From positions 2,976,501-3,040,500 of the forward strand of contig NZ_CP156084.1 of NCBI RefSeq assembly GCF_040687965.1: DNA of 64,000 bases. The letters are read 5' to 3'. Position numbers and translations under genes: made by a program. How positions within the stretch are numbered: the stretch's first letter is position 1; each line of letters opens with the position of its first letter. The notes under the pieces were generated by a model that worked only from the letters and a program-made list of their open reading frames with translations, was not told the DNA's origin and ran no database searches. Shown here piece after piece: positions 27,882-36,262 of the stretch. Source of the DNA: Methylocystis echinoides (GTDB lineage Bacteria; Pseudomonadota; Alphaproteobacteria; Rhizobiales; Beijerinckiaceae).

Positions 27882-28847
27882 TTAATTCAAACCGCCATCC
27901 TGCTTCAAACGGTAAACCCACCAGCCCTTGTGCTGATAGACGAGCTCCAGTTTTTCCAACTGCATCGGATTCGAGGTCGAGAAGGGCAGGAGCTTCGCCA
28001 GCAGCGTGTCGCTGTCGCCCTTCCGCTGAAAATAATGCAGCCTTGTCGCGCCGCCGATCGGCTCGACCGCGAAGCCGCCGTCGATCTTCTGTTCCCGCAT
28101 CCACTGCGTCGCCGTTTTGATGACGCCATGCGATACGCCGGCGGAGGGGAAATCCTTATAAGCGACCGATAGGCGCTCCGGTCGCGCGGCGGCCGCCTTC
28201 CAAACATCGGAAATATGCACGGCGACATAGGCCGGCCTGCCTTGCGCCAGCTTCGCCAGCGCCGCGGCGCCCTGCTGCTCGTCGGAAAGAAGCGCGTCGA
28301 TGAATTGGCCGAAGCTCTCCGCCGCCTGCGGCGCCGCTCCGGCGCCCCAGCGCTGGCGTTCGGCGGCGGCGCCTTCCGTCCAAGATCGCGGAATGAGAAG
28401 ACCCCTCGCTTGCGGATCGTCGAGCGGCGCATCCTTCTTGGCCGCGGCGCGAATGCCGCGCGAGAGATCCCACCAGGCGAGCACGACGGCGCCCTCGGGC
28501 ACATGCGCGGCGATCGCAGTCAACACTTTCGTGGCGTCCGAGGCGGAGACGTCGGCGAAGAGGATCGGCTCGGTTACTTCGTTGCGCCAAACGATCGGAG
28601 CCAGCCGTTCGCCATCACGCGCTACGAGACCTTGTGCGACCGGGCGGCGCTCTTCGGGGCTCGTAATCTCGATGCGTTGCAGCGCTGCGGGAGGCAGGTT
28701 GAGAGCCCCGATTTCTTTCGCGTCTTCCGTCGGGGCAGGGGCGAGGGTCAAGGCGTAATGCGAAGCCGGCCGCAAGGCGGAATAGCCGGCCCAGCCGAGG
28801 AGGCCGAGGCCCGCGACGAGCAGCGCCGCGCCAATGATGTTCCTCAT
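27882..28847 (-). CDS. haoB: Hydroxylamine oxidation protein HaoB
   Basis: HaoB is encoded beside haoA in ammonia oxidisers and many methanotrophs; its exact role is unknown. The 321-residue product has one N-terminal membrane anchor (IIGAALLVAGLGLLGWAGY), then a soluble, presumably periplasmic domain with conserved stretches such as VVLAWWDLSRGIRA and AVHISDVWKA. It has no heme motif. It lies 124 bp downstream of haoA on the same strand, with a hairpin between them. Confidence 0.85.
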   Translation of the reverse strand: MRNIIGAALLVAGLGLLGWAGYSALRPASHYALTLAPAPTEDAKEIGALNLPPAALQRIEITSPEERRPVAQGLVARDGERLAPIVWRNEVTEPILFADVSASDATKVLTAIAAHVPEGAVVLAWWDLSRGIRAAAKKDAPLDDPQARGLLIPRSWTEGAAAERQRWGAGAAPQAAESFGQFIDALLSDEQQGAAALAKLAQGRPAYVAVHISDVWKAAAARPERLSVAYKDFPSAGVSHGVIKTATQWMREQKIDGGFAVEPIGGATRLHYFQRKGDSDTLLAKLLPFSTSNPMQLEKLELVYQHKGWWVYRLKQDGGLN

Positions 28848-28928
28848 AACCCCCTTCCCAACCCTGCACCGCCTCGCGGGAGACGGAGCAGAGCGTGGCC
28901 TTTTCTAGCAACGTAGATCGCAAGCGTT

Positions 28929-28954
28929 CCCTCTCCCGCGTCAGCGGGGGAGGG
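28929..28954 (-). repeat. REP-like hairpin between haoA and haoB
   Basis: CCCTCTCCCGC and GCGGGGGAGGG form an 11-bp stem (one T-G pair) with loop GTCA. It begins 17 bp past the haoA stop. It is clearly related to the hairpins of the tandem repeats at 36263-36785, so it is a dispersed repeat. In the haoAB transcript it could stabilise or end the haoA part. Confidence 0.65.
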
Positions 28955-28971
28955 ACAGAGAGGGGGCAAAG

Positions 28972-30684
28972 TCACGCCTTCTTCCGATCGCGCTTCATGA
29001 GCAGGCCGCCGCCGACGAGCACGGCAAGCACGCCCAGACCCGCGGCCCAGGCGCGGCGCGCCGGCGAGTCGAGATCATAAAGCTCGCCATGCTTCGTCCC
29101 GGAGATGCGCTTGAGTTCGGCGCGGATCGCCGCCGCCTCGCGCAGACGCGTGTCCTCGTCATTGATGCGCGCGGCGCTCTTGATGAGCTGCGACCAGCCT
29201 TCGGAATAGGTGTAGCCGCCGGGGTTCATATGGGCGAGCGCCTTATAGTGCTTGATCTGATGGTGCTCCCACATCTCGGCGAATTCATACTCCACAGCCG
29301 AGGGGTTGTTGCCCTTCTGCCAGAACAGCTGGAAGAAGCCGCCGGCCTCGTCTTTCTCCGGCGCCGGCGGCGCGGGGCGGTTGGTCGTCTGGCCGGGCAG
29401 CAGCTTGTCGTTGAAGAGCTTCACGAGAACGCTGCGCGATTTCTCGGTGATCTCGAGGCCCGAAATCACGCCCTTGTCCATGCCGTCGAGATAGGCGCGG
29501 GCGAAACTGTCTGAGTGACAGTTGGAGCAGGTGGAGACCCAGGACTCCTTGCGCTGCGTAAACCAGGGATGGTTCAGATTGTCGGCGATCTTGGGCATCG
29601 GCATGAAGGCCCAGCGCGCCTTGCGCACCATATTGTGCGTGAACTTGCCCTGATATTCCATGTGGCAGAACTGGCAGGTCGGGGCGTTCATATTGCCCTT
29701 CTCGAGCGCGTCGGCGAGGCGGGCGTTCCAGTCCCATTGATCGCCGCGCGCCTGATAGACCGTGCCGTGCTTCGAGAGCATATAGCCCTCAAATTCATTG
29801 TGATCGACGCCATTGTGGCATTGCGCGCAGGCCTGCGGCTTGCGGGCTTCGACGGCCGAGAACTCATGGCGCGTATGGCAAGAGTTGCAGGTCGTCTGCG
29901 GCGTGTGACAGAAGGTGCATCCTTCCGCGACTTCGCGCTGCTCCATCGCCGCCCAGATTGCGTTCTCGACATTGGCCTTGTAGGAGAGCGCGTGCGAGGG
30001 ATGGCCGGGTTTCCACTGATCCTGCGGCCAGGTGAAGGTGTCGCGTTCCGACTCGCGTTCGGCGAACTGCTGCACATGGCACTGCCCGCAAGCGGCCGCA
30101 TCCGGCATTTTCAGTTCGGCCTTATGGCTTCCGTGATCCTTGCCGACGCCAATGTGGCAGTCGATGCAGCCCACCTCCTTCAAGTTTTCGCCGGCCTTGA
30201 GCGCGCCCATCGAGTGGAGGTTCGCCTCGACCTCCTTGATCATCTCTTTTTTATAGGCGCGCGAATCCGTGTCCGGCAGCTTGCGGATTTCGTCGAGATT
30301 GCCGTGGACGCTCTTTTGCCAGCTATGCGCCCAGCCGGGCGTCGTCTGCTGGTGACACTCGACGCATTGCGCGCGCGAGGCGTCGACGTCGATTGTCTGC
30401 GGCGGCTTGTAGAAGCTCTGTGGGTTTAGGTATTTCGATATCGGAATGGGCTCCCAATATTTGGAGAGCGAGCCCTTCCCGGCGCCTTGGGCCTCGTCGT
30501 GATAGCGCTTCTCCAGCGCGTCATAGAGTTCCTTGGGCGTGGCTGTTTTGGAGAGGCCCAGCGCCTTGTAGGTTTCGTCAGGCGTTTCCGCCAAGGCTGG
30601 CGCAAGCGCAGCCATGATCGCGCCGACAAGCGCAAAAAGGCCGACGCCAAAGCGACGGCGGATAACCGCTCCAAAATTCAACAT
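28972..30684 (-). CDS. haoA: Octaheme hydroxylamine oxidoreductase
   Basis: HAO oxidises hydroxylamine in the periplasm. The 570-residue precursor has a signal peptide ending ALA-E near residue 32 and eight CxxCH motifs at Cys107, 173, 199, 256, 266, 286, 337 and 386. Tyr493 in NPGGYTYSEGW sits where the tyrosine that cross-links to the P460 heme is found, so oxidation rather than reduction is expected. A C-terminal membrane helix (AGLGVLAVLVGGGLLM) followed by KRDRKK suggests it is anchored. The ATG at 30684 has AGGGGA upstream. In methanotrophs HAO removes hydroxylamine made from ammonia by methane monooxygenase. Confidence 0.95.
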   Translation of the reverse strand: MLNFGAVIRRRFGVGLFALVGAIMAALAPALAETPDETYKALGLSKTATPKELYDALEKRYHDEAQGAGKGSLSKYWEPIPISKYLNPQSFYKPPQTIDVDASRAQCVECHQQTTPGWAHSWQKSVHGNLDEIRKLPDTDSRAYKKEMIKEVEANLHSMGALKAGENLKEVGCIDCHIGVGKDHGSHKAELKMPDAAACGQCHVQQFAERESERDTFTWPQDQWKPGHPSHALSYKANVENAIWAAMEQREVAEGCTFCHTPQTTCNSCHTRHEFSAVEARKPQACAQCHNGVDHNEFEGYMLSKHGTVYQARGDQWDWNARLADALEKGNMNAPTCQFCHMEYQGKFTHNMVRKARWAFMPMPKIADNLNHPWFTQRKESWVSTCSNCHSDSFARAYLDGMDKGVISGLEITEKSRSVLVKLFNDKLLPGQTTNRPAPPAPEKDEAGGFFQLFWQKGNNPSAVEYEFAEMWEHHQIKHYKALAHMNPGGYTYSEGWSQLIKSAARINDEDTRLREAAAIRAELKRISGTKHGELYDLDSPARRAWAAGLGVLAVLVGGGLLMKRDRKKA

Positions 30685-30837
30685 ATTCCCCTCGGCGCGC
30701 GAGAATCCCCCTGTGGCCGCATTGTCGAATAGCGGAGCATCCAGAGGGAAGGACCACAGCTTCGGACGCAAATGGCGCCACTCGAGCTCCCGTCTTCCAG
30801 CGCTGCGCCGCTCGCCGCCAGCCGATTTGGAGAATAA

Positions 30838-31596
30838 ATGAGAGAGTGGCCCGCGGTCGAGACGGAACGCAGCATGTCGAAAGCAAAAGCGCCCGAGGGC
30901 ACGAGGATATACGCCATCGGCGACATCCATGGCCGCGCCGATCTTCTCGCCCGACTGGCGCAGCGGATCGACGCCGATCTATCGGCGCGTCCGGTCCGGG
31001 ACGCGCTGACCGTCTTTGTCGGCGACTATGTCGATCGCGGCCTCGACTCGCGCGGCGTGGTCGAGCGTCTGGCTCGGGCGGATTTTCCGACGCGCATCGT
31101 GACGCTGCGCGGCAATCACGAGGACGCCATGCTGCGCTTCCTCGACGACGCGCCGTCATTGCCGCAATGGGTCAGTTTCGGCGGGCTGATGACGCTCGTC
31201 TCCTACGGCCTCGATCCCGGCGATGAAATGCGGCGCGGCGGGGCGCGGGGGGTTCAGGCGGCTTTTCTCGCGCGGTTTCCCGACTCACATCGCCGCTTTC
31301 TGGAAGAGACGGCTTATTCGGCGGAATATGGAGATTATTTCTTCTGCCACGCCGGCGTGCGGCCGCATGTGCCGCTCGAGCGGCAGGACCCCGGCGATCT
31401 GATGTGGATTCGCTACGAGTTTCTTCAATACAAGGGCGATTTCGGCAAAGTGATCGTCCACGGCCATACGCCGCATATGAAGCCGGAAAGCCTCGAGAAC
31501 CGGATCAATCTGGACACGCATGCTTTCAAGAGCGGCGTGCTGACGGCCGTCGCGCTCGAGGGCGAGGAGCGGCGTTTCATCAACACCGCGCATTAG
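30838..31596 (+). CDS. PPP-family serine/threonine phosphatase (metallophosphoesterase)
   Basis: The 252-residue protein has the ordered motifs of PP1/PP2A-like bacterial phosphatases: GDIHGR, GDYVDRG, GNHE and HGHTP. These bind the two-metal centre. It resembles PrpA/ApaH-type enzymes in length. GGAG lies before the ATG at 30838. The gene is divergent from haoA, with 153 bp between the starts. Targets are unknown, and a nucleotide substrate such as Ap4A cannot be excluded. Confidence 0.88.
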   Translation: MREWPAVETERSMSKAKAPEGTRIYAIGDIHGRADLLARLAQRIDADLSARPVRDALTVFVGDYVDRGLDSRGVVERLARADFPTRIVTLRGNHEDAMLRFLDDAPSLPQWVSFGGLMTLVSYGLDPGDEMRRGGARGVQAAFLARFPDSHRRFLEETAYSAEYGDYFFCHAGVRPHVPLERQDPGDLMWIRYEFLQYKGDFGKVIVHGHTPHMKPESLENRINLDTHAFKSGVLTAVALEGEERRFINTAH

Positions 31597-32576
31597 GCGC
31601 CCTCTCCAGCGGTCTCCCACTTCGCCTGCGCAGCCAATCTCGCCAAAGGCGCGCCTTCGGCGAGCGCCGCGACGATCGCCGCCTCCACCGCTTTGGCGTC
31701 CATCCCATAGCGTCCCCGTAAATAGGCCTGATCGCCGACGATCGTCGGAAATGCGTCGCAGAGCGCAATGCTTCTGAAGAAGCTTGCGCGCACGCCGGCC
31801 GTGATCAGCGTTTCGGCGACGGCCCCTTTGAGCCCGCCGATGCGGCTGTGTTCTTCGATCGTCACAATGCCGCCGGTTTCGCGCGCCGCCGCGAGGATCG
31901 CCGCCTCGTCGAGCGGCTTGACCGTATGCATGGCCTCGATCCGGCAGTCGACGCCCTGCGCGGCAAGACGCTCGGCGGCGACAAGCGCCTCCCGCAGGAT
32001 CGCGCCTGTCGCGATGAGGGTGACGTCGGCGCCGTCGCGCACGCGGCGCGCCTTGCCCAGATGCGCGCGCTCGCCGTCGCGCCGCGCGACGCCCCCGGCG
32101 TCCTTGTCGATGCGCAGATAGGCGGGACCCTTCGTCCGGGCGATATCGCGGACGAGGTCCTGCGCCTCCCATGTCTCGGTCGGCGCCACGACGCGCATAT
32201 TCGGCAGCGCGCGCATGATGGCGAGGTCTTCGGTCGCGAAATGCGACATCCCGAGCGGCCCGTAAGAAAAGCCGCCGCCGACCGCGACGATCGTCACGTC
32301 GCAATTATGGTAGCAGACGTCGTTTCGCACCTGTTCGAGGCAGCGCAAAGTCGGGAAATTGGCGATCGAATAAGTGTAGACGCGCCAGCCCGACAGCGCC
32401 ATGCCGCAGGCGATGGACGTCATGTTCTGCTCGGCGACGCCGGCGTTGAGAAATTGGCTGGGGAAACGCGCGGCGAATCTGTCGATGACGCCGAAACCCA
32501 GATCGCCAGTAATGAGCATGACGCGCGGATCATCCGCGGCGATCTCCGTCAAGGTCTCGATGAAGGCGTCACGCAT
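31593..32576 (-). CDS. Transketolase-like protein, C-terminal subunit
   Basis: The 327-residue product covers the pyrimidine-binding and C-terminal domains of transketolase (AGVAEQNMTSIACGMALSG; GGGFSYGPLGMSHFATEDLAIMR; EEHSRIGGLKGAVAE). With the gene directly upstream it forms a two-subunit thiamine-diphosphate enzyme. The ATG at 32576 overlaps the end of the N-terminal subunit gene by 8 bp, showing tight coupling. Two-part transketolases occur in cofactor or sugar-modifying pathways, so the substrate may not be that of the main pentose pathway. Confidence 0.88.
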   Translation of the reverse strand: MRDAFIETLTEIAADDPRVMLITGDLGFGVIDRFAARFPSQFLNAGVAEQNMTSIACGMALSGWRVYTYSIANFPTLRCLEQVRNDVCYHNCDVTIVAVGGGFSYGPLGMSHFATEDLAIMRALPNMRVVAPTETWEAQDLVRDIARTKGPAYLRIDKDAGGVARRDGERAHLGKARRVRDGADVTLIATGAILREALVAAERLAAQGVDCRIEAMHTVKPLDEAAILAAARETGGIVTIEEHSRIGGLKGAVAETLITAGVRASFFRSIALCDAFPTIVGDQAYLRGRYGMDAKAVEAAIVAALAEGAPLARLAAQAKWETAGEGA

Positions 32577-33399
32577 CGGGGCTCTCCAGCTCGGCGATCG
32601 CCGCCTCGAATTGCGCGCCGAGCGGGGCGCGATAATGCCAGGCCACCTCGTTCTCCATGAAGGAAACCCCCTTGCCCTTCGTCGTATGGGCGATGACGAG
32701 GCTCGGCCGTCCCTGAGCAAACGGCAGGCGGTCGAAGGCGGCGAGAAGTTGCGGGTGGTCATGCCCGTCGACTTCTGCGATCGACCAGCCGAAGGCCCGC
32801 CATTTGTCGGCAAAGGGCTCGAGCGCCAGCGTCTCGGCGACGGAGGCGAGGCTTTGCAGCTTGTTGTAGTCGATGACGGCGACGAGGTTGTCGAGCTTGT
32901 GATGCGCCGCAAACATCGCGGCTTCCCAGGTCGAGCCCTCGTCGCATTCGCCGTCCGAGAGGAGGGCGACGGCGCGCCACCTCTCGCCCGCGCGCTTCGC
33001 CGCCAGCGCCATGCCGGTCGCGACGTTCAGCCCATGCCCGAGCGCGCCGGTCGAAAGCTCCACGCCCGGCACGCCCTTGTGCGAGACATGGCCGGAGAAG
33101 ATCGAGCCATTTTGGTAGTGCTGATCGAGAAGCGAGGGGTCGAAGAAGCCTGTTTCCGCCAGCGCCGCATAGACCGCCGCGCCCGCGTGGCCCTTGGAAA
33201 GCACGAAGCGATCGCGGTCGGGCTTTTTTGGATGTGCGGGATCGACATCGAGAGCCGCGCCATACAGCGTCGCCACAATGTCGGCGATGGAGAGCGCAGA
33301 GCCGACATGCGAGCTTCTCCCGCGACTGGTCATCCGGACGACGTCGAGGCGGATGCGCTTGGCGAGCGCGACCGTGTCGAAGTTTCGGGGCAAAGGCAT
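32569..33399 (-). CDS. Transketolase-like protein, N-terminal (thiamine diphosphate) subunit
   Basis: The 276-residue protein is the N-terminal half of transketolase. SKGHAGAAVYAALAE, GALGHGLNVATGMALAAK and SDGECDEGSTWEAAMFAAHHKL..DYN hold the thiamine diphosphate and metal sites. The ATG at 33399 follows GGAGA with good spacing; an ATG at 33444 is further from any such site. It is transcribed leftward with its partner. Confidence 0.88.
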   Translation of the reverse strand: MPLPRNFDTVALAKRIRLDVVRMTSRGRSSHVGSALSIADIVATLYGAALDVDPAHPKKPDRDRFVLSKGHAGAAVYAALAETGFFDPSLLDQHYQNGSIFSGHVSHKGVPGVELSTGALGHGLNVATGMALAAKRAGERWRAVALLSDGECDEGSTWEAAMFAAHHKLDNLVAVIDYNKLQSLASVAETLALEPFADKWRAFGWSIAEVDGHDHPQLLAAFDRLPFAQGRPSLVIAHTTKGKGVSFMENEVAWHYRAPLGAQFEAAIAELESPDA

Positions 33400-33450
33400 A
33401 GGGTCTCCGCGCTTGGAATCGTACGAAAGAAAAGTCTCGCTCAAGCTTGT

Positions 33451-33831
33451 TTAGAAAGCGTTAGCCATGTCGCCTTCGAGCGCGAAGGCGTTTTCGACAT
33501 GGCGCGGCAATCCGCCGGGCGCGATGAAGATCGCGTCGGCGCGCAGCGTATAGCCGGCCGCCCAGGGGTGGGTCGCGCGCCAGCGATTCGCGGCGCGGCG
33601 GAAGCGCCGCTGCTTTTGCGGCGTGATGGCGATCGCGGCGTCTTCGAACGCCCCGCGCGCCTTCACTTCAACGAAGGCGATCGTTCGCCCGCGCTGCGCG
33701 ACGATGTCGATCTCGCCGCCGTGCACGCGGTAATTGCGATCGAGTATCTTATAGAGGCGCGCGCGCAGCCACAGGGTCGCGAGGGTCTCGGCTCGGAGGC
33801 CATAGGCGTAGGCGGCGCGGCGTCTGTCCAT
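33451..33831 (-). CDS. yraN: YraN/UPF0102 family nuclease-fold protein
   Basis: The 126-residue protein has the restriction-endonuclease-like core of the UPF0102 family: GEIDIVAQRG and FVEVKARG form a PD-(D/E)xK-type site. Family members are thought to act on DNA, possibly in repair or recombination, but the role is not settled. It lies 71 bp downstream of rsmI on the same strand, the usual rsmI-yraN neighbourhood. Confidence 0.9.
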   Translation of the reverse strand: MDRRRAAYAYGLRAETLATLWLRARLYKILDRNYRVHGGEIDIVAQRGRTIAFVEVKARGAFEDAAIAITPQKQRRFRRAANRWRATHPWAAGYTLRADAIFIAPGGLPRHVENAFALEGDMANAF

Positions 33832-33902
33832 GCGCCCAAGCTTAACCCTGACGCGTCCCGCCGTCTAAGGCCCTCTCGCACAAAGCGGGGGAGGAAGGGG
33901 CT

Positions 33903-34817
33903 TTATTTCCCCTTCTCCGCCGCCAGTTGCAGGGCCCGCGCATAGACCTGCCGGCGTGGCTGGCCGGTCGCCGCCGAGACGACGCTGGCCGCGTCTTTCA
34001 CGGAATAGGAGCCAAGCGCCTCGCCGATCCTGGCGTCGAGATCGGCCTCGGCCAGGGCGGTCGCGCCTTCCTCGGGAGGCGCGACGAGCAGGACGATCTC
34101 GCCTCTCGGCGGCTCCTCATGTGCGAGCGCCTCCGACAACTCGTCGAGGCGTCCCCGGCGCACCGACTCGTACATCTTGGTGAGTTCGCGGGCGATGGCG
34201 GCGTCGCGTGGGCCGAGCACGGCGACGCAGTCGGCCAGCGTCTCGGCGAGGCGGCGGGGACTTTCGAAAAACACCAGCGTGCCCGGCACCGGCGCAAGTT
34301 CCGCAAGCCGAGCGCGGCGGGGCCCGCTTTTATGGGGCAGGAAGCCCTCGAAAAAGAACCGGTCGGTCGGCAGGCCGGCGACGACGAGCGCCGCCAGAAC
34401 GGCTGAAGGGCCGGGCACCGAGGTCACGTGCACGCCCTTCTCCAGGGCCTCCTGCACCAGCTTGAAGCCGGGATCGGAAACGAGCGGCGTGCCGGCGTCG
34501 GAGACGAGCGCCAGCGTCGCCCCCGACTCGAGCCGCGCGAGCAGGTGGGGGCGAATCAGCCGGGCGTTGTGCTCGTGGTAGGCGACGAGCGGCGTCGCTA
34601 TGCCGTAATGGGCGAGAAGCGTCTTGGTGACGCGCGTATCCTCGGCGATCACGGCGTCGGCGGCGGCGAGCGTCGCGAGCGCGCGGAAAGAGATGTCCTT
34701 CAAATTGCCGATGGGCGTCGCCACGACGTGAAGTCCCGGCTCCAGTCTTTCCGCCTCGGCGCGCAAGCCGAAGGCCGTGTAGCCCGCGGCGGGCAAGGGG
34801 GCCTCTTCGCTGGCCAT
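33903..34817 (-). CDS. rsmI: 16S rRNA (cytidine-1402 2'-O)-methyltransferase
   Basis: RsmI adds a 2'-O-methyl group to C1402 in the decoding centre of 16S rRNA. The 304-residue product has the tetrapyrrole-methylase fold with GLHVVATPIGNLKDIS, VIAEDTRVT, LVSDAGTPLVSDPG and the PGPSAVLAALV loop for S-adenosylmethionine. It is divergent from an LpoA-like lipoprotein gene and followed by yraN, a conserved three-gene arrangement in proteobacteria (lpoA-rsmI-yraN). Confidence 0.96.
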   Translation of the reverse strand: MASEEAPLPAAGYTAFGLRAEAERLEPGLHVVATPIGNLKDISFRALATLAAADAVIAEDTRVTKTLLAHYGIATPLVAYHEHNARLIRPHLLARLESGATLALVSDAGTPLVSDPGFKLVQEALEKGVHVTSVPGPSAVLAALVVAGLPTDRFFFEGFLPHKSGPRRARLAELAPVPGTLVFFESPRRLAETLADCVAVLGPRDAAIARELTKMYESVRRGRLDELSEALAHEEPPRGEIVLLVAPPEEGATALAEADLDARIGEALGSYSVKDAASVVSAATGQPRRQVYARALQLAAEKGK

Positions 34818-34924
34818 GGATAGATCGCTCCTTGTGTCGTTCGTTTTGTCGATCGATCGTTCGGAATATGGAACAGACAGAGCCGCCCCGGCAAGGCCTC
34901 AAATTTTTGCCCAGAAAGGGTCTA

Positions 34925-34956
34925 TTGACTTTCGGTTCTGGAAACGGACCCTATGC
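34925..34956 (+). promoter_or_regulatory. Possible promoter for the LpoA-like gene
   Basis: TTGACT at 34925-34930 is a good -35 box, with CTATGC at 34951-34956 as a weak -10 at 20-bp spacing. It precedes the lipoprotein start by about 55 bp. The -35 is convincing, the -10 is not. Confidence 0.4.
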
Positions 34957-35010
34957 GTAGCTTAACGCGCGCCGAGGCTCGTTTGGCGCGCGCGGAGGGG
35001 GTTAATCTGG

Positions 35011-36234
35011 ATGAATATTTACCCGGCAGGCCTTTCTGGCGTCTTTAAGCGCATCCGCAACTGGGGCCTCCTGGCTGGCGTTGCGGCGCTGGCGCTCGCG
35101 GCCTGCAATCCCGCCGGCATGCGGGGCGCGAAGAATCTGAATGTCGGGGCGCCGGGCTCCGCCGGTCAGGTCGCCGTCGCCGACGCCAGCGAGCGGATCG
35201 GCGACGGGGCCGTCAAGGTCGCGCTCATCGTGCCGCTCACCGGGCCGAACGGGCCGTCAGCAGTCGGCGCGTCGTTGCGCAACGCGGCGAAGCTCGCCTA
35301 CGCCGACAGCGGGACGAGCGACGTCACTATTCTGGTAAAGGACGACAACTCCACCCCGGCGGGCGCCGCCGCGGCCGCGCAGGCGGCGATCAACGAGGGG
35401 GCGGAGATCATTCTCGGCCCGGTCTTCGCGCCGGACGTGCGGGAGGTCGGACGCGTCGCGCGCGGGGCGGGCAAGCCCGTCATCGCCTTTTCGACCGACA
35501 CCTCGGCGGCCGGGCGCGGCAATTATCTGCTGTCCTTCCTCGTCGAGGGGCATGTCGACCGCGGCCTCGCCTACGCGGCCCAGAAGGGCAAGAAATCCGT
35601 CGCGGCGCTGGTGCCGGAGAACGACTATGGCACGCTCGCCATGGCTCAGTTCCAGCAGAGCGCCGCCAACGCAGGCCTGCGCGTGCCGCTGATCGAGCGC
35701 TATAAGCCGGGAGCGGCTGGCGAATCCGTTCAGCGCCTGGCGGCCGCCCGCGACCAGTTCGACGCGCTGTTTATTCCCGAGCAGGCCGACGCCATGACCG
35801 CCCTGTCGAAGGATCTCGCCGCGAACGGGCTCGATTCGAAGAAAGTGCAGATCATCGGCACGGGCCTGTGGAATGATTCGCGCACCTTGGGCCTGCAGGC
35901 CCTGCAGGGGGCCTGGTTCACGGCGCCCGAGAACGCCGGCTTCAACGCTTTCGCGCAGCGCTACAAGGCGAAATTCGGCTCGGAGCCGGCGCGTATCGCC
36001 ACCCTTGCCTATGACGCCGTGTCGCTCGCCATCGCGCTGTCGCGTTCGCAGGGATCGCAGCGCTATTCCGAGAACGTGCTGACCAACCCTTCCGGCTTCA
36101 ACGGCGCCGACGGCGTTTTCCGTTTCAAGCCCGACGGCACCAATGAGCGCGGCCTGTCCATTCTGGAGATCGGCGGCGGCTCGGCCAAGATCATCTCGCC
36201 GGCGCCGCGGAATTTCACCGGGAACGGCGCTTGA
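35011..36234 (+). CDS. LpoA-like penicillin-binding-protein activator lipoprotein (periplasmic-binding fold)
   Basis: The 407-residue protein has a lipoprotein signal (LLAGVAALALAAC). A type I periplasmic-binding-protein fold follows: VALIVPLTGPNGPSAVGASLRNAAKLAY and EGAEIILGPVFAPDVREVG. The C-terminal domain of gammaproteobacterial LpoA that activates PBP1A has this fold. Its place beside rsmI and yraN matches the lpoA locus, so a role in peptidoglycan synthesis is likely. The long N-terminal helical domain of E. coli LpoA is absent. An amino-acid-binding role is the alternative. Confidence 0.75.
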   Translation: MNIYPAGLSGVFKRIRNWGLLAGVAALALAACNPAGMRGAKNLNVGAPGSAGQVAVADASERIGDGAVKVALIVPLTGPNGPSAVGASLRNAAKLAYADSGTSDVTILVKDDNSTPAGAAAAAQAAINEGAEIILGPVFAPDVREVGRVARGAGKPVIAFSTDTSAAGRGNYLLSFLVEGHVDRGLAYAAQKGKKSVAALVPENDYGTLAMAQFQQSAANAGLRVPLIERYKPGAAGESVQRLAAARDQFDALFIPEQADAMTALSKDLAANGLDSKKVQIIGTGLWNDSRTLGLQALQGAWFTAPENAGFNAFAQRYKAKFGSEPARIATLAYDAVSLAIALSRSQGSQRYSENVLTNPSGFNGADGVFRFKPDGTNERGLSILEIGGGSAKIISPAPRNFTGNGA

Positions 36235-36262
36235 TCGGCCGCGATCTGTAGCTTTCCTCTCT

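Noticed and set aside
30685..30930. In-frame extension of haoA upstream to 30930
   Set aside because: The extra 82 residues overlap the divergent phosphatase gene, are not signal-peptide-like, and the ATG at 30684 has a good ribosome-binding site followed by a proper signal peptide.
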